The notes: generated by a model not told the origin, from the letters alone. A stretch of DNA of 50,686 bases from Candidatus Woesearchaeota archaeon (GCA_014729995.1 WJIZ01000037.1:1-50686), one strand, 5' to 3'; positions 41,833 through 50,184 are shown, numbered from the stretch's first letter. A program made the numbers and translations.

Positions 41833-42222
41833 ATGCAGAAAATAATCCTCGACACGAACTTTTTGCTAATTCCGTATACACTTAAGGTGGATATATTTGT
41901 GGAGATAGACAGGATTATTCAGGACAGATACGAAATATGCATTATTGACAGGACAATAGCAGAGCTGGATAATATAATAGAAAAGCAGAAGGGAAAGGAA
42001 AAACAGGCTGCCAAATTTGCAAAAGAGCTGATTAGGAAGAAAAAAATCAGGGAGATAAAGACCGAGGAAAGCAATCAGAGTGTTGATGAAGAGATTCTGA
42101 ACTTGTCAGAAAAAGAAGAGATAATAGTTGCAACCCAGGATAAGGAGCTGAAGGAGAAGCTTAAGGAATCGGGAGCCAGGGTGATAATATTAAGGCAGAA
42201 ATCACACCTGAAACTGGCATGA
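41833..42222 (+). CDS. Fcf1-like PIN-domain ribonuclease
   Basis: 129 residues. PIN-domain acidic residues appear in ILDTNFLL (Asp7), TIAELDNI (Glu/Asp), SVDEEIL and ATQDKELKEK. The sequence and its position just before the Rpo7/Spt4/eS24/eS27 run match the archaeal homologue of Fcf1/Utp24, which cuts pre-rRNA. The conserved gene order usually begins with aIF2-gamma, which is not present here. No antitoxin gene is adjacent, against a VapC toxin. Confidence 0.82.
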   Translation: MQKIILDTNFLLIPYTLKVDIFVEIDRIIQDRYEICIIDRTIAELDNIIEKQKGKEKQAAKFAKELIRKKKIREIKTEESNQSVDEEILNLSEKEEIIVATQDKELKEKLKESGARVIILRQKSHLKLA

Positions 42223-42230
42223 TGATACGT

Positions 42231-42243
42231 AAGCTTTATAAAG
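42231..42243 (+). promoter_or_regulatory. TATA-like box for the Rpo7 operon
   Basis: AGCTTTATAAAGC lies about 45-55 bp before the rpo7 ATG at 42286, so this operon has a leader of about 20-25 bases, unlike many genes here. It is partly palindromic. Confidence 0.45.
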
Positions 42244-42285
42244 CACTCTTTTATTCCAATTGAAAGAGATGTTTGGGGTTATAAC

Positions 42286-42864
42286 ATGTTTTATAAGACT
42301 GAATTAAGGGATCATATAAGGGTGCCTCCCAATATGTTTGAAATCAAGCTGGAGGAGGCCATAATCCAGCGGGTAAAGAAAAAATACGAGGGCTACATAT
42401 CCAAGGATTTCGGTATTGTCATTGACGTGTCTGATGTGAAGGATATAGGAGAGGGCATAATAATTGCGGGAGACGGCGCGCCCTATTATGAAGTGGGATT
42501 CGAGCTCATAACGTATAAGCCGGAGATGCATGAAGTGCTTCTGGGCAGGATAAAAGACATAGCTGATTTCGGCGCTTTCATGAATTTAGGGCCTATAGAC
42601 GGCATGATACATGTCAGCCAGACAATGGATGATTTTGTTTCATACTCCAAGGAAAAGGTTCTGTCGGGCAAGGAAAGCAAGAAATCACTAAAAGTGGGTG
42701 ATAACTGCAGGGCAAGAATAATTGCAGTTTCCTTCAAGGATATCCAGAATCCCAAGATAGGATTAACCATGAGGCAGCAGGGATTAGGCAAATTAGAATG
42801 GCTTGAGGAGAAGGAAGAGAAAAAGGACGATAAAGAGAAAAAGGAAAATAAGAAAAATGGCTAA
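42286..42864 (+). CDS. rpo7: RNA polymerase subunit Rpo7 (E')
   Basis: 192 residues. The N-terminal RNP-like half (LRDHIRVPPNMF) and the C-terminal S1 domain LLGRIKDIADFGAFMNLGPIDGMIHVSQ are diagnostic of archaeal Rpo7/RpoE1, part of the stalk that binds nascent RNA. A Lys/Glu-rich tail of about 20 residues is added after the S1 domain. It overlaps the Spt4 gene by 8 bp. Confidence 0.96.
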   Translation: MFYKTELRDHIRVPPNMFEIKLEEAIIQRVKKKYEGYISKDFGIVIDVSDVKDIGEGIIIAGDGAPYYEVGFELITYKPEMHEVLLGRIKDIADFGAFMNLGPIDGMIHVSQTMDDFVSYSKEKVLSGKESKKSLKVGDNCRARIIAVSFKDIQNPKIGLTMRQQGLGKLEWLEEKEEKKDDKEKKENKKNG

Positions 42865-43045
42865 GAAAAAAGTATGCAAAAAATGCAAGTATTTCTATGA
42901 GGGAAGTGAGTGCCCGGCCTGCAAGTCCAACCAGACAGCCTCAACCTGGCAGGGAAGGCTGCATATAATAGATGCTAACCGCTCTGAGATTGCAAAGAAA
43001 GTGGGAATCAATGCTAAAGGAGAATATGCTATCAAGGTAAGGTGA
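42857..43045 (+). CDS. spt4: Transcription elongation factor Spt4 (RpoE2)
   Basis: 62 residues from ATG 42857. Four Cys form the zinc finger (CKKCKYFYEGSECPAC), followed by WQGRLHIIDANRSEIAKKVGI. Spt4 binds Spt5 on RNA polymerase. An in-frame upstream start would only add the basic tail region of Rpo7 in the wrong frame and is rejected. Confidence 0.95.
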   Translation: MAKKKVCKKCKYFYEGSECPACKSNQTASTWQGRLHIIDANRSEIAKKVGINAKGEYAIKVR

Positions 43046-43051
43046 TGTTTC

Positions 43052-43516
43052 TTGAAAATTAATGTTAAGAATAAGAAGGAAAACATGCTGTTGTCAAGGA
43101 TAGAGATAGATGCTGAACTCGATTTCAGAGGAATGCCCACCCCTTCTGAACAGGATGTCAAGAAAGCATTGTCCAAAGAATTTAATGTTGAGGAGCATCT
43201 TATAGTTATAAAGAAAATAGCGACTTTCAACGGAAGGGGCGAAGCAGTTGTCAATGCACACCAATATATAAGCAGAGAGGAGAGGGACAGGCTTGAGCCG
43301 CTGCTGGTAAGAAAAGAAGCAGAAGCAAGGAAAAAGGCAGAAGAGCAGAAGAAAAAGGAAGCGGGCAGTGAAACAAAAGAAGAAAAGAAAGAAACAGAAG
43401 AGCCGGAAAAGAAAACAGAAGAGAAAACAGAAGAGAAAACAGAAAACAAGAAGGAAGAAAAACCTGCAGAGAAGAAAGAAGGGAATCCTGGGAAAGAAGA
43501 GAAAAAGAAATCGTGA
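43052..43516 (+). CDS. rps24e: Small ribosomal subunit protein eS24 with long charged tail
   Basis: 154 residues. The core (1-95) has NMLLSRIEIDAELDFRGMPTPS and KKIATFNGRGEAVVNAHQY as in archaeal eS24. Residues about 96-154 are a Lys/Glu tail with repeated KKTEEKTEEKTE units, not found in the usual protein of about 100 residues. TTG at 43052 is the start, preceded by GGTGATG. It lies between Spt4 and eS27 in the standard archaeal order. Confidence 0.93.
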   Translation: MKINVKNKKENMLLSRIEIDAELDFRGMPTPSEQDVKKALSKEFNVEEHLIVIKKIATFNGRGEAVVNAHQYISREERDRLEPLLVRKEAEARKKAEEQKKKEAGSETKEEKKETEEPEKKTEEKTEEKTENKKEEKPAEKKEGNPGKEEKKKS

Positions 43517-43521
43517 TTTAG

Positions 43522-43728
43522 ATGGCTGAGAAAAAAGAACAAAAGGGAAAGGAAGGAAAGAAGAAAAAGCCTTTCAACAGGCAAAAGATGTATAACATTT
43601 CAGGGGATAAGATAGAAAGGAAGAATAAGGCATGCCCAAAATGCGGCAAGGAATCTTATTTGGCTAACCATAAAGACAGGCTGAGCTGCGGGAAATGCGG
43701 GTATGTTGAAGTAAAGCAGAAGGCTTAA
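43522..43728 (+). CDS. rps27ae: Small ribosomal subunit protein eS31 (S27ae)
   Basis: 68 residues. The zinc ribbon CPKCGKESYLANHKDRLSCGKCGYVE is the S27ae signature. The first 25 residues are very basic. No ubiquitin-like domain is fused, as expected in archaea. It closes the Rpo7-Spt4-eS24 operon. Confidence 0.94.
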   Translation: MAEKKEQKGKEGKKKKPFNRQKMYNISGDKIERKNKACPKCGKESYLANHKDRLSCGKCGYVEVKQKA

Positions 43729-43835
43729 AATATGCATCATATAATTCTTTGTTCTGATAAGCCGAATTGGCTAAGAAAGAAATAATCCTTTATCCATGCA
43801 GTAGGTTTTTATAGTCAGATACTTAATTTCTTAAA

Positions 43836-44246
43836 ATGGAGCAGAAATCACTCTTAAATATGTTTTTCCTGCTGCTTGCTGAAAGCATCATCATATTCTT
43901 TCTTTTCGGCCTAGAGAAGACAGGCAGCGCTTTTTTTCTAAGCAGGGGGCCAATTTCAAATGTAGCAGTTATACTTATGGCTGTCTTTATTTTTACATTA
44001 TTTTCAATACTGCTGTTCCTGAAGTTTCTGCATCACAAACATGTAAAAGAGCCGGATGAAGGAAAATTAAGCCTTTATTATGTGTTCGACAGCCTGGAGG
44101 ATAAAAAGCCCAGGAATGAAATAATCAGGGATTTAGAAGATAGGGGCTTTAGAAAGAAGGATATCCTGGAATTTATCGATGAATGGGAGAAAAACGAGAA
44201 TTCGTGGGAAAAAATAGTCTCTAAGGAAAGGAGCACTGGACATTAG
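43836..44246 (+). CDS. Two-span membrane protein with cytoplasmic C-terminal helical domain
   Basis: 136 residues: membrane helices about 5-24 and 42-64, then a charged helical domain (SLEDKKPRNEIIRDLEDRGF, RKKDILEFIDEWEKN). A similar pattern with repeated D-x-x-E/R motifs occurs in small archaeal membrane proteins of unknown role. A TATA-like GTTTTTATAG (43805-43814) lies about 25 bp upstream, leaderless. Confidence 0.68.
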   Translation: MEQKSLLNMFFLLLAESIIIFFLFGLEKTGSAFFLSRGPISNVAVILMAVFIFTLFSILLFLKFLHHKHVKEPDEGKLSLYYVFDSLEDKKPRNEIIRDLEDRGFRKKDILEFIDEWEKNENSWEKIVSKERSTGH

Positions 44247-44355
44247 CAATTATGCAATATTTAATTGTTTTAGGTTATAATTCGCTATAATACACAGCAC
44301 TGGACAAATTTTCTGTGTGTGTGAGATATATAAATAAGCTTATCATTCTTTAACC

Positions 44356-45120
44356 ATGATCCGAAGCACTTTCCAGATTTTAGACAGGGTGGGCGAATTG
44401 CGCGAACACAGCATCTGGAAGCAGGGCATAAGAGACTGGGATGATTTTATTGAGAGGGACAGGATAAAAGGGATCTCTGCGGGAAAGAAGCCGTATCTTG
44501 ACAGGCAGCTCAGAAAGGCAAAGCGCGCACTTTACAATATGGACTCTTCGTATTTTTACGATAAACTGGGCATGAAAGATACGTGGAGACTATATGATTT
44601 TTTCAGGGAAGAGGCGGTGTTTCTTGATATAGAGGCAGAGGGCGTCAATCCACATTCGGATATTACTGTGATAGGGCTTTTTGACGGGATTAGCACAAAG
44701 ACTATGGTAAAAGGGGTGAACATGGAATACTCTTCCCTGAGAAAAGAGCTTAGCAGATATAAAGTCATAGTCACTTTCAACGGCTCGAGCTTTGATCTGC
44801 CTTTTATAAGAAAAAGATACGACATACTGCCCGACATACCGCATATAGACCTGAGGCATTTATGCTCCAGGCTGGGGCTTAGCGGCGGGCTAAAGAATAT
44901 AGAAAAGGGGTTTGGCATAAGCAGGAATAAAATAATCGAGCACATGTACGGGGGAGACGCCTTAATGCTCTGGAAAATGTTTAAGGCAACAGGGGACAGG
45001 CATTATCTCAACCTCCTGGTGGAATATAATGAAGAAGATGTGCTTAGCCTGAAGAAGATAATGAACTACTGCTATGATAAGCTGAGCGGGGAAATGAAGA
45101 ATGAGATTGCTGCTGAATAA
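44356..45120 (+). CDS. YprB-like RNase H-fold exonuclease
   Basis: 254 residues. A DEDD exonuclease core is visible: FLDIEAEG (motif I D-x-E), VTFNGSSFDLPFI (motif II with Asp) and LVEYNEEDVLSL (motif III). This is the PF13482 RNase_H_2 family seen in YprB and archaeal homologues. It probably degrades or trims DNA or RNA 3' ends. Its TATA-like GATATATAAATA stands about 25 bp upstream. It overlaps the next gene by 20 bp. Confidence 0.83.
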   Translation: MIRSTFQILDRVGELREHSIWKQGIRDWDDFIERDRIKGISAGKKPYLDRQLRKAKRALYNMDSSYFYDKLGMKDTWRLYDFFREEAVFLDIEAEGVNPHSDITVIGLFDGISTKTMVKGVNMEYSSLRKELSRYKVIVTFNGSSFDLPFIRKRYDILPDIPHIDLRHLCSRLGLSGGLKNIEKGFGISRNKIIEHMYGGDALMLWKMFKATGDRHYLNLLVEYNEEDVLSLKKIMNYCYDKLSGEMKNEIAAE

Positions 45121-45460
45121 GGCTTTTTTTGGCAAGAAAAATTGTTTTAAGGTGGCTTTGAATGAGAGAAGGGAATGCTATTTTCATTTCGGCATGGAGA
45201 AGAACGGAAGCTATGAATGGAAGAAAGTGAAGATGAGTGATGCTGAGCTTGGCGAGATTTCGCAGGTTTTGAGAAAGGAGAGGAACTCAACAGCTTTTTT
45301 TCATAATTTCAACGGCAACAAAACGCAGATATGGGTGAACAGAAAAGACAATCATTTTTTTATTAAGGTGAGGGAGCTTTCCAAGTCTTTTTCAGAGGGC
45401 GAACAGGAGGTGCTGAGGATACTGCTGGAGAGAGCTATACTGCAGATGAATTCGCTGTGA
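45101..45460 (+). CDS. Uncharacterised small protein, possibly PC4/Whirly-like single-strand DNA binder
   Basis: 119 residues. A beta-rich first part (NCFKVALNERRECYFHFG ... WKKVKMSDAELGEI) is followed by HNFNGNKTQIWVNRKDNHFFIKV and a C-terminal helix EGEQEVLRILLERAILQM. The strand layout with a closing helix recalls PC4/Whirly-type ssDNA-binding proteins, but I see no specific signature. It overlaps the exonuclease gene and precedes a DNA-repair-type radical SAM gene, fitting a nucleic-acid role. Low certainty. Confidence 0.6.
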   Translation: MRLLLNKAFFGKKNCFKVALNERRECYFHFGMEKNGSYEWKKVKMSDAELGEISQVLRKERNSTAFFHNFNGNKTQIWVNRKDNHFFIKVRELSKSFSEGEQEVLRILLERAILQMNSL

Positions 45461-45508
45461 CTTTGACAAGAAATCAGTCACCTATAACAGGGCTGGAAAA
45501 ATATCAAA

Positions 45509-46630
45509 ATGAACACACTGCAAAAAGTCGGCATACTTGGGGATTCAGCTAAATGGGACAGCTGTGCGAGCTCTGCATCTCCGAGGAAGATAAAGACCAA
45601 TGACAGGATTGGAAATGCTGCAGGCTGCGGCATATGCCATTCCTTTACTGAGGACGGGAGATGCATTTCACTGTGGAAAACGCTTTATTCCAATGCCTGC
45701 TCATTTGACTGCAAATACTGCCCCAACTCGGCAGGGTGCAACATAAATAAGGCAAGATTCGGGCCTGAAGAGTTTGCCAGGGTTTTTATGTCCCTTTATG
45801 TCAGGAATTATGTAGAAGGATTGTTTATCAGCTCTGCTGTGGAGAAGGATGCTGACAGGACAACAGAGAGCATGATAGGCGCTGTGGAGCTTATCAGGAA
45901 CAAATACAAGTTCCAGGGATATATCCATTTTAAAGTGCTGCCCGGAACAAATTATGACCTGATTAAGCACGCTTCTGATTTTTCCGACAGGATGTCTGTA
46001 AATCTTGAAGCCCCGAACAAATCAAGGATGAGCGAGATAAGCTCTGTCAAGGATTATAAGACAGACATATTGAGAAGGCAGGCATGGCTTAAGAGGATGA
46101 AAATTCCATCAGGCCAGACAACACAGCTTGTTGTGGGGGGAAGCGGCGAGACAGATTTGGAGATATTGAAAATGATTGACTGGGAATATAAGAATATTGG
46201 CCTTAAGAGGGGATATTATTCTGCTTTCTCGCCTGTGCCGAAGACTCCACTGCAGTTCAAGGACAAAACACCCCTGGCAAGGGAAAAGCGCCTTTATAAC
46301 ATAGATTTTATGCTCAGGAAATATGATATCCCGCTGAATGAGTTCAGGGAAATAATGGATAATGGGATGCTGCCGGGAATAGACCCTAAATTAGCCCTTG
46401 CGAGAAAACATTTTGATTCCGGCATTGACCTGAATGAAGCGGGCTGGAATGAGCTGATAAGAGTGCCGGGGATAGGGCCAAGAAGCGCACATCGCATATT
46501 AGAGCTGCGGAAAAGCCGTGTGAAACTTAAGAAAAAAGAGCAGCTTAAGAATATAGGTGTTGTGCTGAAGAGAGCGCTGCCTTTTATAGAGATAGATGGA
46601 AAAAGGCAGAGGATGCTGATTGAATATTGA
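45509..46630 (+). CDS. Radical SAM protein with C-terminal helix-hairpin-helix (putative DNA modification/repair type)
   Basis: 373 residues. An N-terminal Cys region (CASSASPRK; GCGICHSFTEDGRC) is followed by the radical-SAM motif CSFDCKYC and LEAPNKSR. The C-terminus has the HhH motif ELIRVPGIGPRSAHRILELR. This matches the rSAM_link_UDG family (TIGR03916), annotated as putative DNA modification or repair. In bacteria it is paired with an uracil-DNA-glycosylase-like/DUF4130 protein; no such neighbour is recognised here. Confidence 0.88.
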   Translation: MNTLQKVGILGDSAKWDSCASSASPRKIKTNDRIGNAAGCGICHSFTEDGRCISLWKTLYSNACSFDCKYCPNSAGCNINKARFGPEEFARVFMSLYVRNYVEGLFISSAVEKDADRTTESMIGAVELIRNKYKFQGYIHFKVLPGTNYDLIKHASDFSDRMSVNLEAPNKSRMSEISSVKDYKTDILRRQAWLKRMKIPSGQTTQLVVGGSGETDLEILKMIDWEYKNIGLKRGYYSAFSPVPKTPLQFKDKTPLAREKRLYNIDFMLRKYDIPLNEFREIMDNGMLPGIDPKLALARKHFDSGIDLNEAGWNELIRVPGIGPRSAHRILELRKSRVKLKKKEQLKNIGVVLKRALPFIEIDGKRQRMLIEY

Positions 46631-46676
46631 GCATAAAAACTCAAGCTTTATAAATTCATCGTAATCCCAAAATTTC

Positions 46677-47087
46677 ATGGCAGACTGCTCAAAATGCGAC
46701 GGACATTGCTGCAAGTACATCACAGTGCAGATAGACACGCCGGAAGATGACATAGATTTTGAGGAATTGAAATGGTTCTTATGCCATAAGGATGTTTTGG
46801 TATATATCGATCATGATAATGGCTGGTGTGTTGAATTTAAGACTGAATGCAAATACCAGGATCCAAAGACAAACATGTGCACTATTTACGATAAGAGGCC
46901 GAGAGTCTGCAAGGAACATCGCCTTGATGAGTGCGAGGGCAATGAAGATTATGATGATTACTATAAGCTGATGTTCAGGAGCATGGAAGATATCGATGAA
47001 TATCGAAAAAAGATTCAATCTGGCAAAAAGGCACAAAAATTACAGAAAAGAAGTACTGGAAAAGCTAGGGAAGCAAAGCGAATCTGA
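46677..47087 (+). CDS. YkgJ-like CxxCxxCC cysteine-cluster protein
   Basis: 136 residues with CSKCDGHCC near the start and C-terminal Cys in GWCVEF, CKYQDP, MCTIYDKRPRVCKEH and DECEGN, the YkgJ (PF03692) layout. It is a different subgroup from the tandem pair at 12165-12884. A TATA-like AAGCTTTATAAATTC (46643-46656) about 25 bp upstream implies a leaderless start. The last 30 codons overlap the next ORF in another frame, so the true C-terminus is less certain. Confidence 0.82.
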   Translation: MADCSKCDGHCCKYITVQIDTPEDDIDFEELKWFLCHKDVLVYIDHDNGWCVEFKTECKYQDPKTNMCTIYDKRPRVCKEHRLDECEGNEDYDDYYKLMFRSMEDIDEYRKKIQSGKKAQKLQKRSTGKAREAKRI

Positions 47088-47607
47088 GATAGAGTCTATT
47101 TCGACATACGAAGCCAGGCAAGCTTATAACTGGAACAAGCAAGTTGCAGCATGCTATCAAAGAAGCAGGGCGTTTATAAGGCTTAAGATTAGCAGATATG
47201 GAATAGTATACGGCAGGCTAGAGCCAGAGCATTTTGTCGAGGACATGGTTGCTGAATGGCTTGTTTCGAGATTTCCTAAGCTTGCGGTTATGATTGAAAG
47301 CTTTAGGGGGACGTTTGTGGTATCCAAAGAGAAGCCGCTTACTGTTTACAGGGAAAAGATAGAAGAATTGCTGCCGATGCTTGAAAAAAGCCTGCCTGAA
47401 GATGCTATATTAAAGAAGCTGGAAGAATTCAATGATGAGGATTATTGGGAAAATTATTATGATTCACAGTTCATAAAGACAAGAAAAAATCGCAAATATT
47501 TTTTGCATAATATCCCGAAGAAGTTTCATAATTGGGATGGTTTAAGGCTTGAAAAAGAGAGGTTCTCAGGAAACAGAAAATTGAAAGATTATCTACCCAA
47601 ACATTAA
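46996..47607 (+). CDS. Uncharacterised helical protein
   Basis: 203 residues, charged and mostly helical, one Cys. It has YEARQAYNWNKQVAACYQRS and VEDMVAEWLVSRFPKLAVM, with a central FRGTFVVSKEKPLTVY. It starts 92 bp inside the preceding YkgJ gene in another frame; a later start would remove only part of the overlap, and no other ATG exists in the first 70 codons. Either the overlap is real or one gene has a frame error. No family recognised. Confidence 0.6.
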   Translation: MNIEKRFNLAKRHKNYRKEVLEKLGKQSESEIESISTYEARQAYNWNKQVAACYQRSRAFIRLKISRYGIVYGRLEPEHFVEDMVAEWLVSRFPKLAVMIESFRGTFVVSKEKPLTVYREKIEELLPMLEKSLPEDAILKKLEEFNDEDYWENYYDSQFIKTRKNRKYFLHNIPKKFHNWDGLRLEKERFSGNRKLKDYLPKH

Positions 47608-47632
47608 AATAAGCCAAAGCCTTACCAGCTTT

Positions 47633-48631
47633 ATGAAAGAGGCGGATTTTTATAAGAAGCTTGGAAATAATAAAGTGCACTGCCTGCTCTGCCCGCATTT
47701 TTGCGTGATTTCAGATTCTGAAAGGGGGAAATGCCATGTAAGGGAAAACAGAGCCGGAAAGCTTTATTCTTTATCATACGGGAAAGCCATATCTACTGCA
47801 GTTGACCCGATAGAGAAAAAGCCGCTGTTTCATTTCATGCCGGGGAGCTATTCCTATTCGGTTGCGACCATGGGATGCAATTTCAAGTGCGAGTTCTGCC
47901 AGAACTGCGAGATTTCGCAGCCGGGAAAGGAAATTTACGGCAGGGAGCTTTCTGCAGGCCAGATTGTAGAAGAGGCATTAGCCAATGGATGCAAAAGCAT
48001 CGCTTACACTTACACAGAGCCGACAATTTTTTATGAATACGCATATGATATCGCTAAGAAGGCAAAGAAAGAGGGATTGAAAAACATCTTTGTCACAAAC
48101 GGATTTATTGCAGCTTCACCCCTGAAGAAAATATCGCCTTATCTTGATGCTGCCAATATCGACTTAAAATCATTTAGCGAGAAGGCTTATAATAATGTCA
48201 TAGGAGGCAGGCTTAAGCCTGTCCTGGATTCGATTAAGCTGTACAAGGAGCTGGATGTTTTCCTGGAGATTACCACCCTAATTGTGCCCGGGATGAATGA
48301 TTCTAACAAGGAGATAGCGCAGATTGCAGGTTTTATTGCTTCTATAGATAAGGAAATTCCGTGGCATGTGTCGAGATTCCATCCTATGCACCATATGTCA
48401 GACGGGAAAATTACCCCCAAAGAAACTATTTCCAGGGCTGTTGAAATCGGCAGGAAAGCCGGGCTTAATTATACCTATGCGGGAAACATCCCGGGAGATG
48501 ACCATGAATCGACAATCTGCCCTGCATGCGGCGCTAAAGCCATTGAGAGATGCGGCTTTCATGTTGATAGGATTAATGCCAAGGAGGGAAAATGCTCTTT
48601 TTGCGGGGAGGAAATAAATATAGTACAATGA
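47633..48631 (+). CDS. amrS: AmrS-like radical SAM protein (AmmeMemoRadiSam type)
   Basis: 332 residues. The N-terminal CLLCPHFC and CHVRENRAGKL blocks are followed by the radical-SAM motif CNFKCEFCQN, TYTEPTIFYEYAYD, IDLKSFSEKAY and RFHPMH. A C-terminal Cys4 segment (CPACG ... CSFCG) resembles a zinc ribbon. The family is the AmmeMemoRadiSam RadiSam component, also close to pyruvate formate-lyase activators. The Memo and AMMECR1 partners are not in the window. It shares ATGA with the PCMT gene. Confidence 0.9.
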   Translation: MKEADFYKKLGNNKVHCLLCPHFCVISDSERGKCHVRENRAGKLYSLSYGKAISTAVDPIEKKPLFHFMPGSYSYSVATMGCNFKCEFCQNCEISQPGKEIYGRELSAGQIVEEALANGCKSIAYTYTEPTIFYEYAYDIAKKAKKEGLKNIFVTNGFIAASPLKKISPYLDAANIDLKSFSEKAYNNVIGGRLKPVLDSIKLYKELDVFLEITTLIVPGMNDSNKEIAQIAGFIASIDKEIPWHVSRFHPMHHMSDGKITPKETISRAVEIGRKAGLNYTYAGNIPGDDHESTICPACGAKAIERCGFHVDRINAKEGKCSFCGEEINIVQ

Positions 48632-49248
48632 ATTTTGAGAAAGAGAGAAAGGAGATGGTCGAAAACCAGATAAGGAAGAGAGGAATAAGAGATAAGAATG
48701 TATTGAAAGCCATGCTCAAAGTCAAGAGGCATGAGTTTGTGCCTGAAGATAACCATGACGAAGCTTATTCTGACTGGCCCCTGGCAATAGGCCATGGCCA
48801 GACCATATCGCAGCCATATATAGTTGCCCTGATGACAGAGCTGCTCGAGCTTAAGGGAAACGAGAAGGTTTTGGAGATAGGCACAGGAAGCGGATACCAG
48901 GCTGCTGTATTGGCTGAAATAGCCGCTAAGGTTGTTTCTATGGAAAGGGTGGGTGAGCTTAGCCAGACAGCGAGGAAGAGGCTTGCTAAATATGATAATA
49001 TTGAGCTTGTTACTGGAAACGGGGCGAAAGGATATGCAGAGGAAGCGCCTTACGATGCAATAATCGCAACTGCTGCAGCAGCTGAGATCCCCAGGGCCTT
49101 GGTTGAGCAGCTTTGTGAAGGCGGCATACTGGTAATTCCTGTGGGAGATTTTCTTTACCAGAACCTGGTCAAGATCAAGAAAACAAAGAAAAAGATTATA
49201 GAGAGGAAAGTCCTGGGAGTGAGATTTGTCCCATTAATTTCGGAGTGA
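48628..49248 (+). CDS. pcm: Protein-L-isoaspartate O-methyltransferase
   Basis: 206 residues from ATG 48628 (ATGA overlap with amrS). The SAM-binding motif is VLEIGTGSGYQAAVLAEI and the PCMT signature is LAIGHGQTISQPYIVALM. It methylates isoaspartyl residues to repair aged proteins. An ATG further upstream would lie inside amrS and is not used. Confidence 0.95.
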   Translation: MNFEKERKEMVENQIRKRGIRDKNVLKAMLKVKRHEFVPEDNHDEAYSDWPLAIGHGQTISQPYIVALMTELLELKGNEKVLEIGTGSGYQAAVLAEIAAKVVSMERVGELSQTARKRLAKYDNIELVTGNGAKGYAEEAPYDAIIATAAAAEIPRALVEQLCEGGILVIPVGDFLYQNLVKIKKTKKKIIERKVLGVRFVPLISE

Positions 49249-49256
49249 GGTGAAAA

Positions 49257-49553
49257 ATGCAAAGCAAAATAAAATTCAGGGATGTAGAGAAGCTGAGCGA
49301 GCAGGAGAAGAATGAAATCAATGCAAGATTGGCGAATTTTGAGGAAAAGAACAAAGGCTTTTTTTCTGAGATGCACCTTAATATCGACTGCAAGCCGGGC
49401 AAGGAAAAGTTGAGGGGTAAGAAAGCTTATCGCTGCAGAATAAATGCTGTAACAGACAAGGGAAGATTTCATGCTGAAGAAAGCACAATAGGAGCTGAGA
49501 ATTCAGTAATAAGGGCATTGAAAAAAATAGAGAGGCAGATACTCAGGATTTGA
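49257..49553 (+). CDS. HPF/RaiA-like ribosome-associated protein
   Basis: 98 residues with a beta-alpha-beta-beta-beta-alpha order: LSEQEKNEINARLANFEEKN, then MHLNIDCKPG, KKAYRCRINAVTDKGRFHAEE and NSVIRALKKIERQI. The final helix and A-x-x-A-L-x-x-I-E-x-Q pattern resemble the sigma-54-modulation/HPF family, which protects idle ribosomes. It follows pcm after 8 bp with GAGGTGA before the ATG. Assigned by pattern only; moderate confidence. Confidence 0.65.
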   Translation: MQSKIKFRDVEKLSEQEKNEINARLANFEEKNKGFFSEMHLNIDCKPGKEKLRGKKAYRCRINAVTDKGRFHAEESTIGAENSVIRALKKIERQILRI

Positions 49554-50184
49554 GGGTTTTGTGCCTGTAGCTGCACAGGCCCATTATACTGCAATTATAG
49601 CATAGCGGCCTCGGTCCGCATATCGTCTTTCCGTGCCAGACGAACAGTTCATTGACAAGCTGCCAGTATTTTTTCGGGGTTATCTTTATTAATTCTGTTT
49701 CTGTTTTAAGCGGTGTTTTTGTGCTTACAAGCCCTGTCCTGTTAGCTATCTTGTGGACGTGGGTGTCTACGGGTATTGCATCTTTCTTGTGGGCATAAAC
49801 CATGACACAGCCTGCTACTTTCCTGCCCACTCCAGGCAGCTTTATCAGTTCTTCTGTTGCAGCAGGGATTTTTCCGCTGTTTTCTATGATTTTTTTTGCT
49901 GCCCCGATTATGTATCTTGATTTTTGGTTATGGAAGCCGATTCTCCTGATTAGCAGATTTACTTCCTTTGGATTTGCTTTTGACAGGCTTTCTGCTGTCG
50001 GATATTTTTTGAACAGCTTTTCGCATAAGGGATATGTGACTTCGTCCCTGGAACGGGCGCTGAGAATTGCTGCTATCAAAATCTGGTACGGAGAATAGTT
50101 TTTTGACATTTCCCCAAGCATTGTTTTTGACCTTTCTTTTTTCAATATGTCAAGCATCTTTTCTATTTTCTTCGTTTTGTTCAT
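49543..50184 (-). CDS. nth: Endonuclease III
   Basis: 213 residues from ATG 50184, close to the normal length; a longer frame upstream belongs to the overlapping YkgJ-like gene. The HhH LIKLPGVGRKVAGCVM has catalytic Lys122, and Asp140 is in IPVDTHVHK. The Fe-S cluster Cys are 189, 195, 198 and 204, giving C-x5-C-x2-C-x5-C; the first gap is one residue shorter than the usual x6. It removes oxidised pyrimidines and nicks at AP sites. Confidence 0.94.
   Translation of the reverse strand: MNKTKKIEKMLDILKKERSKTMLGEMSKNYSPYQILIAAILSARSRDEVTYPLCEKLFKKYPTAESLSKANPKEVNLLIRRIGFHNQKSRYIIGAAKKIIENSGKIPAATEELIKLPGVGRKVAGCVMVYAHKKDAIPVDTHVHKIANRTGLVSTKTPLKTETELIKITPKKYWQLVNELFVWHGKTICGPRPLCYNCSIMGLCSYRHKTLKS

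Noticed and set aside
41833-42222. VapC-type toxin
   Set aside because: No antitoxin gene is adjacent and the gene heads the conserved Rpo7-Spt4-eS24-eS27 run, which fits Fcf1.
42803-42856. Upstream extension of the Spt4 frame
   Set aside because: It is an Arg/Lys string from the Rpo7 tail read in another frame; homology starts at ATG 42857.
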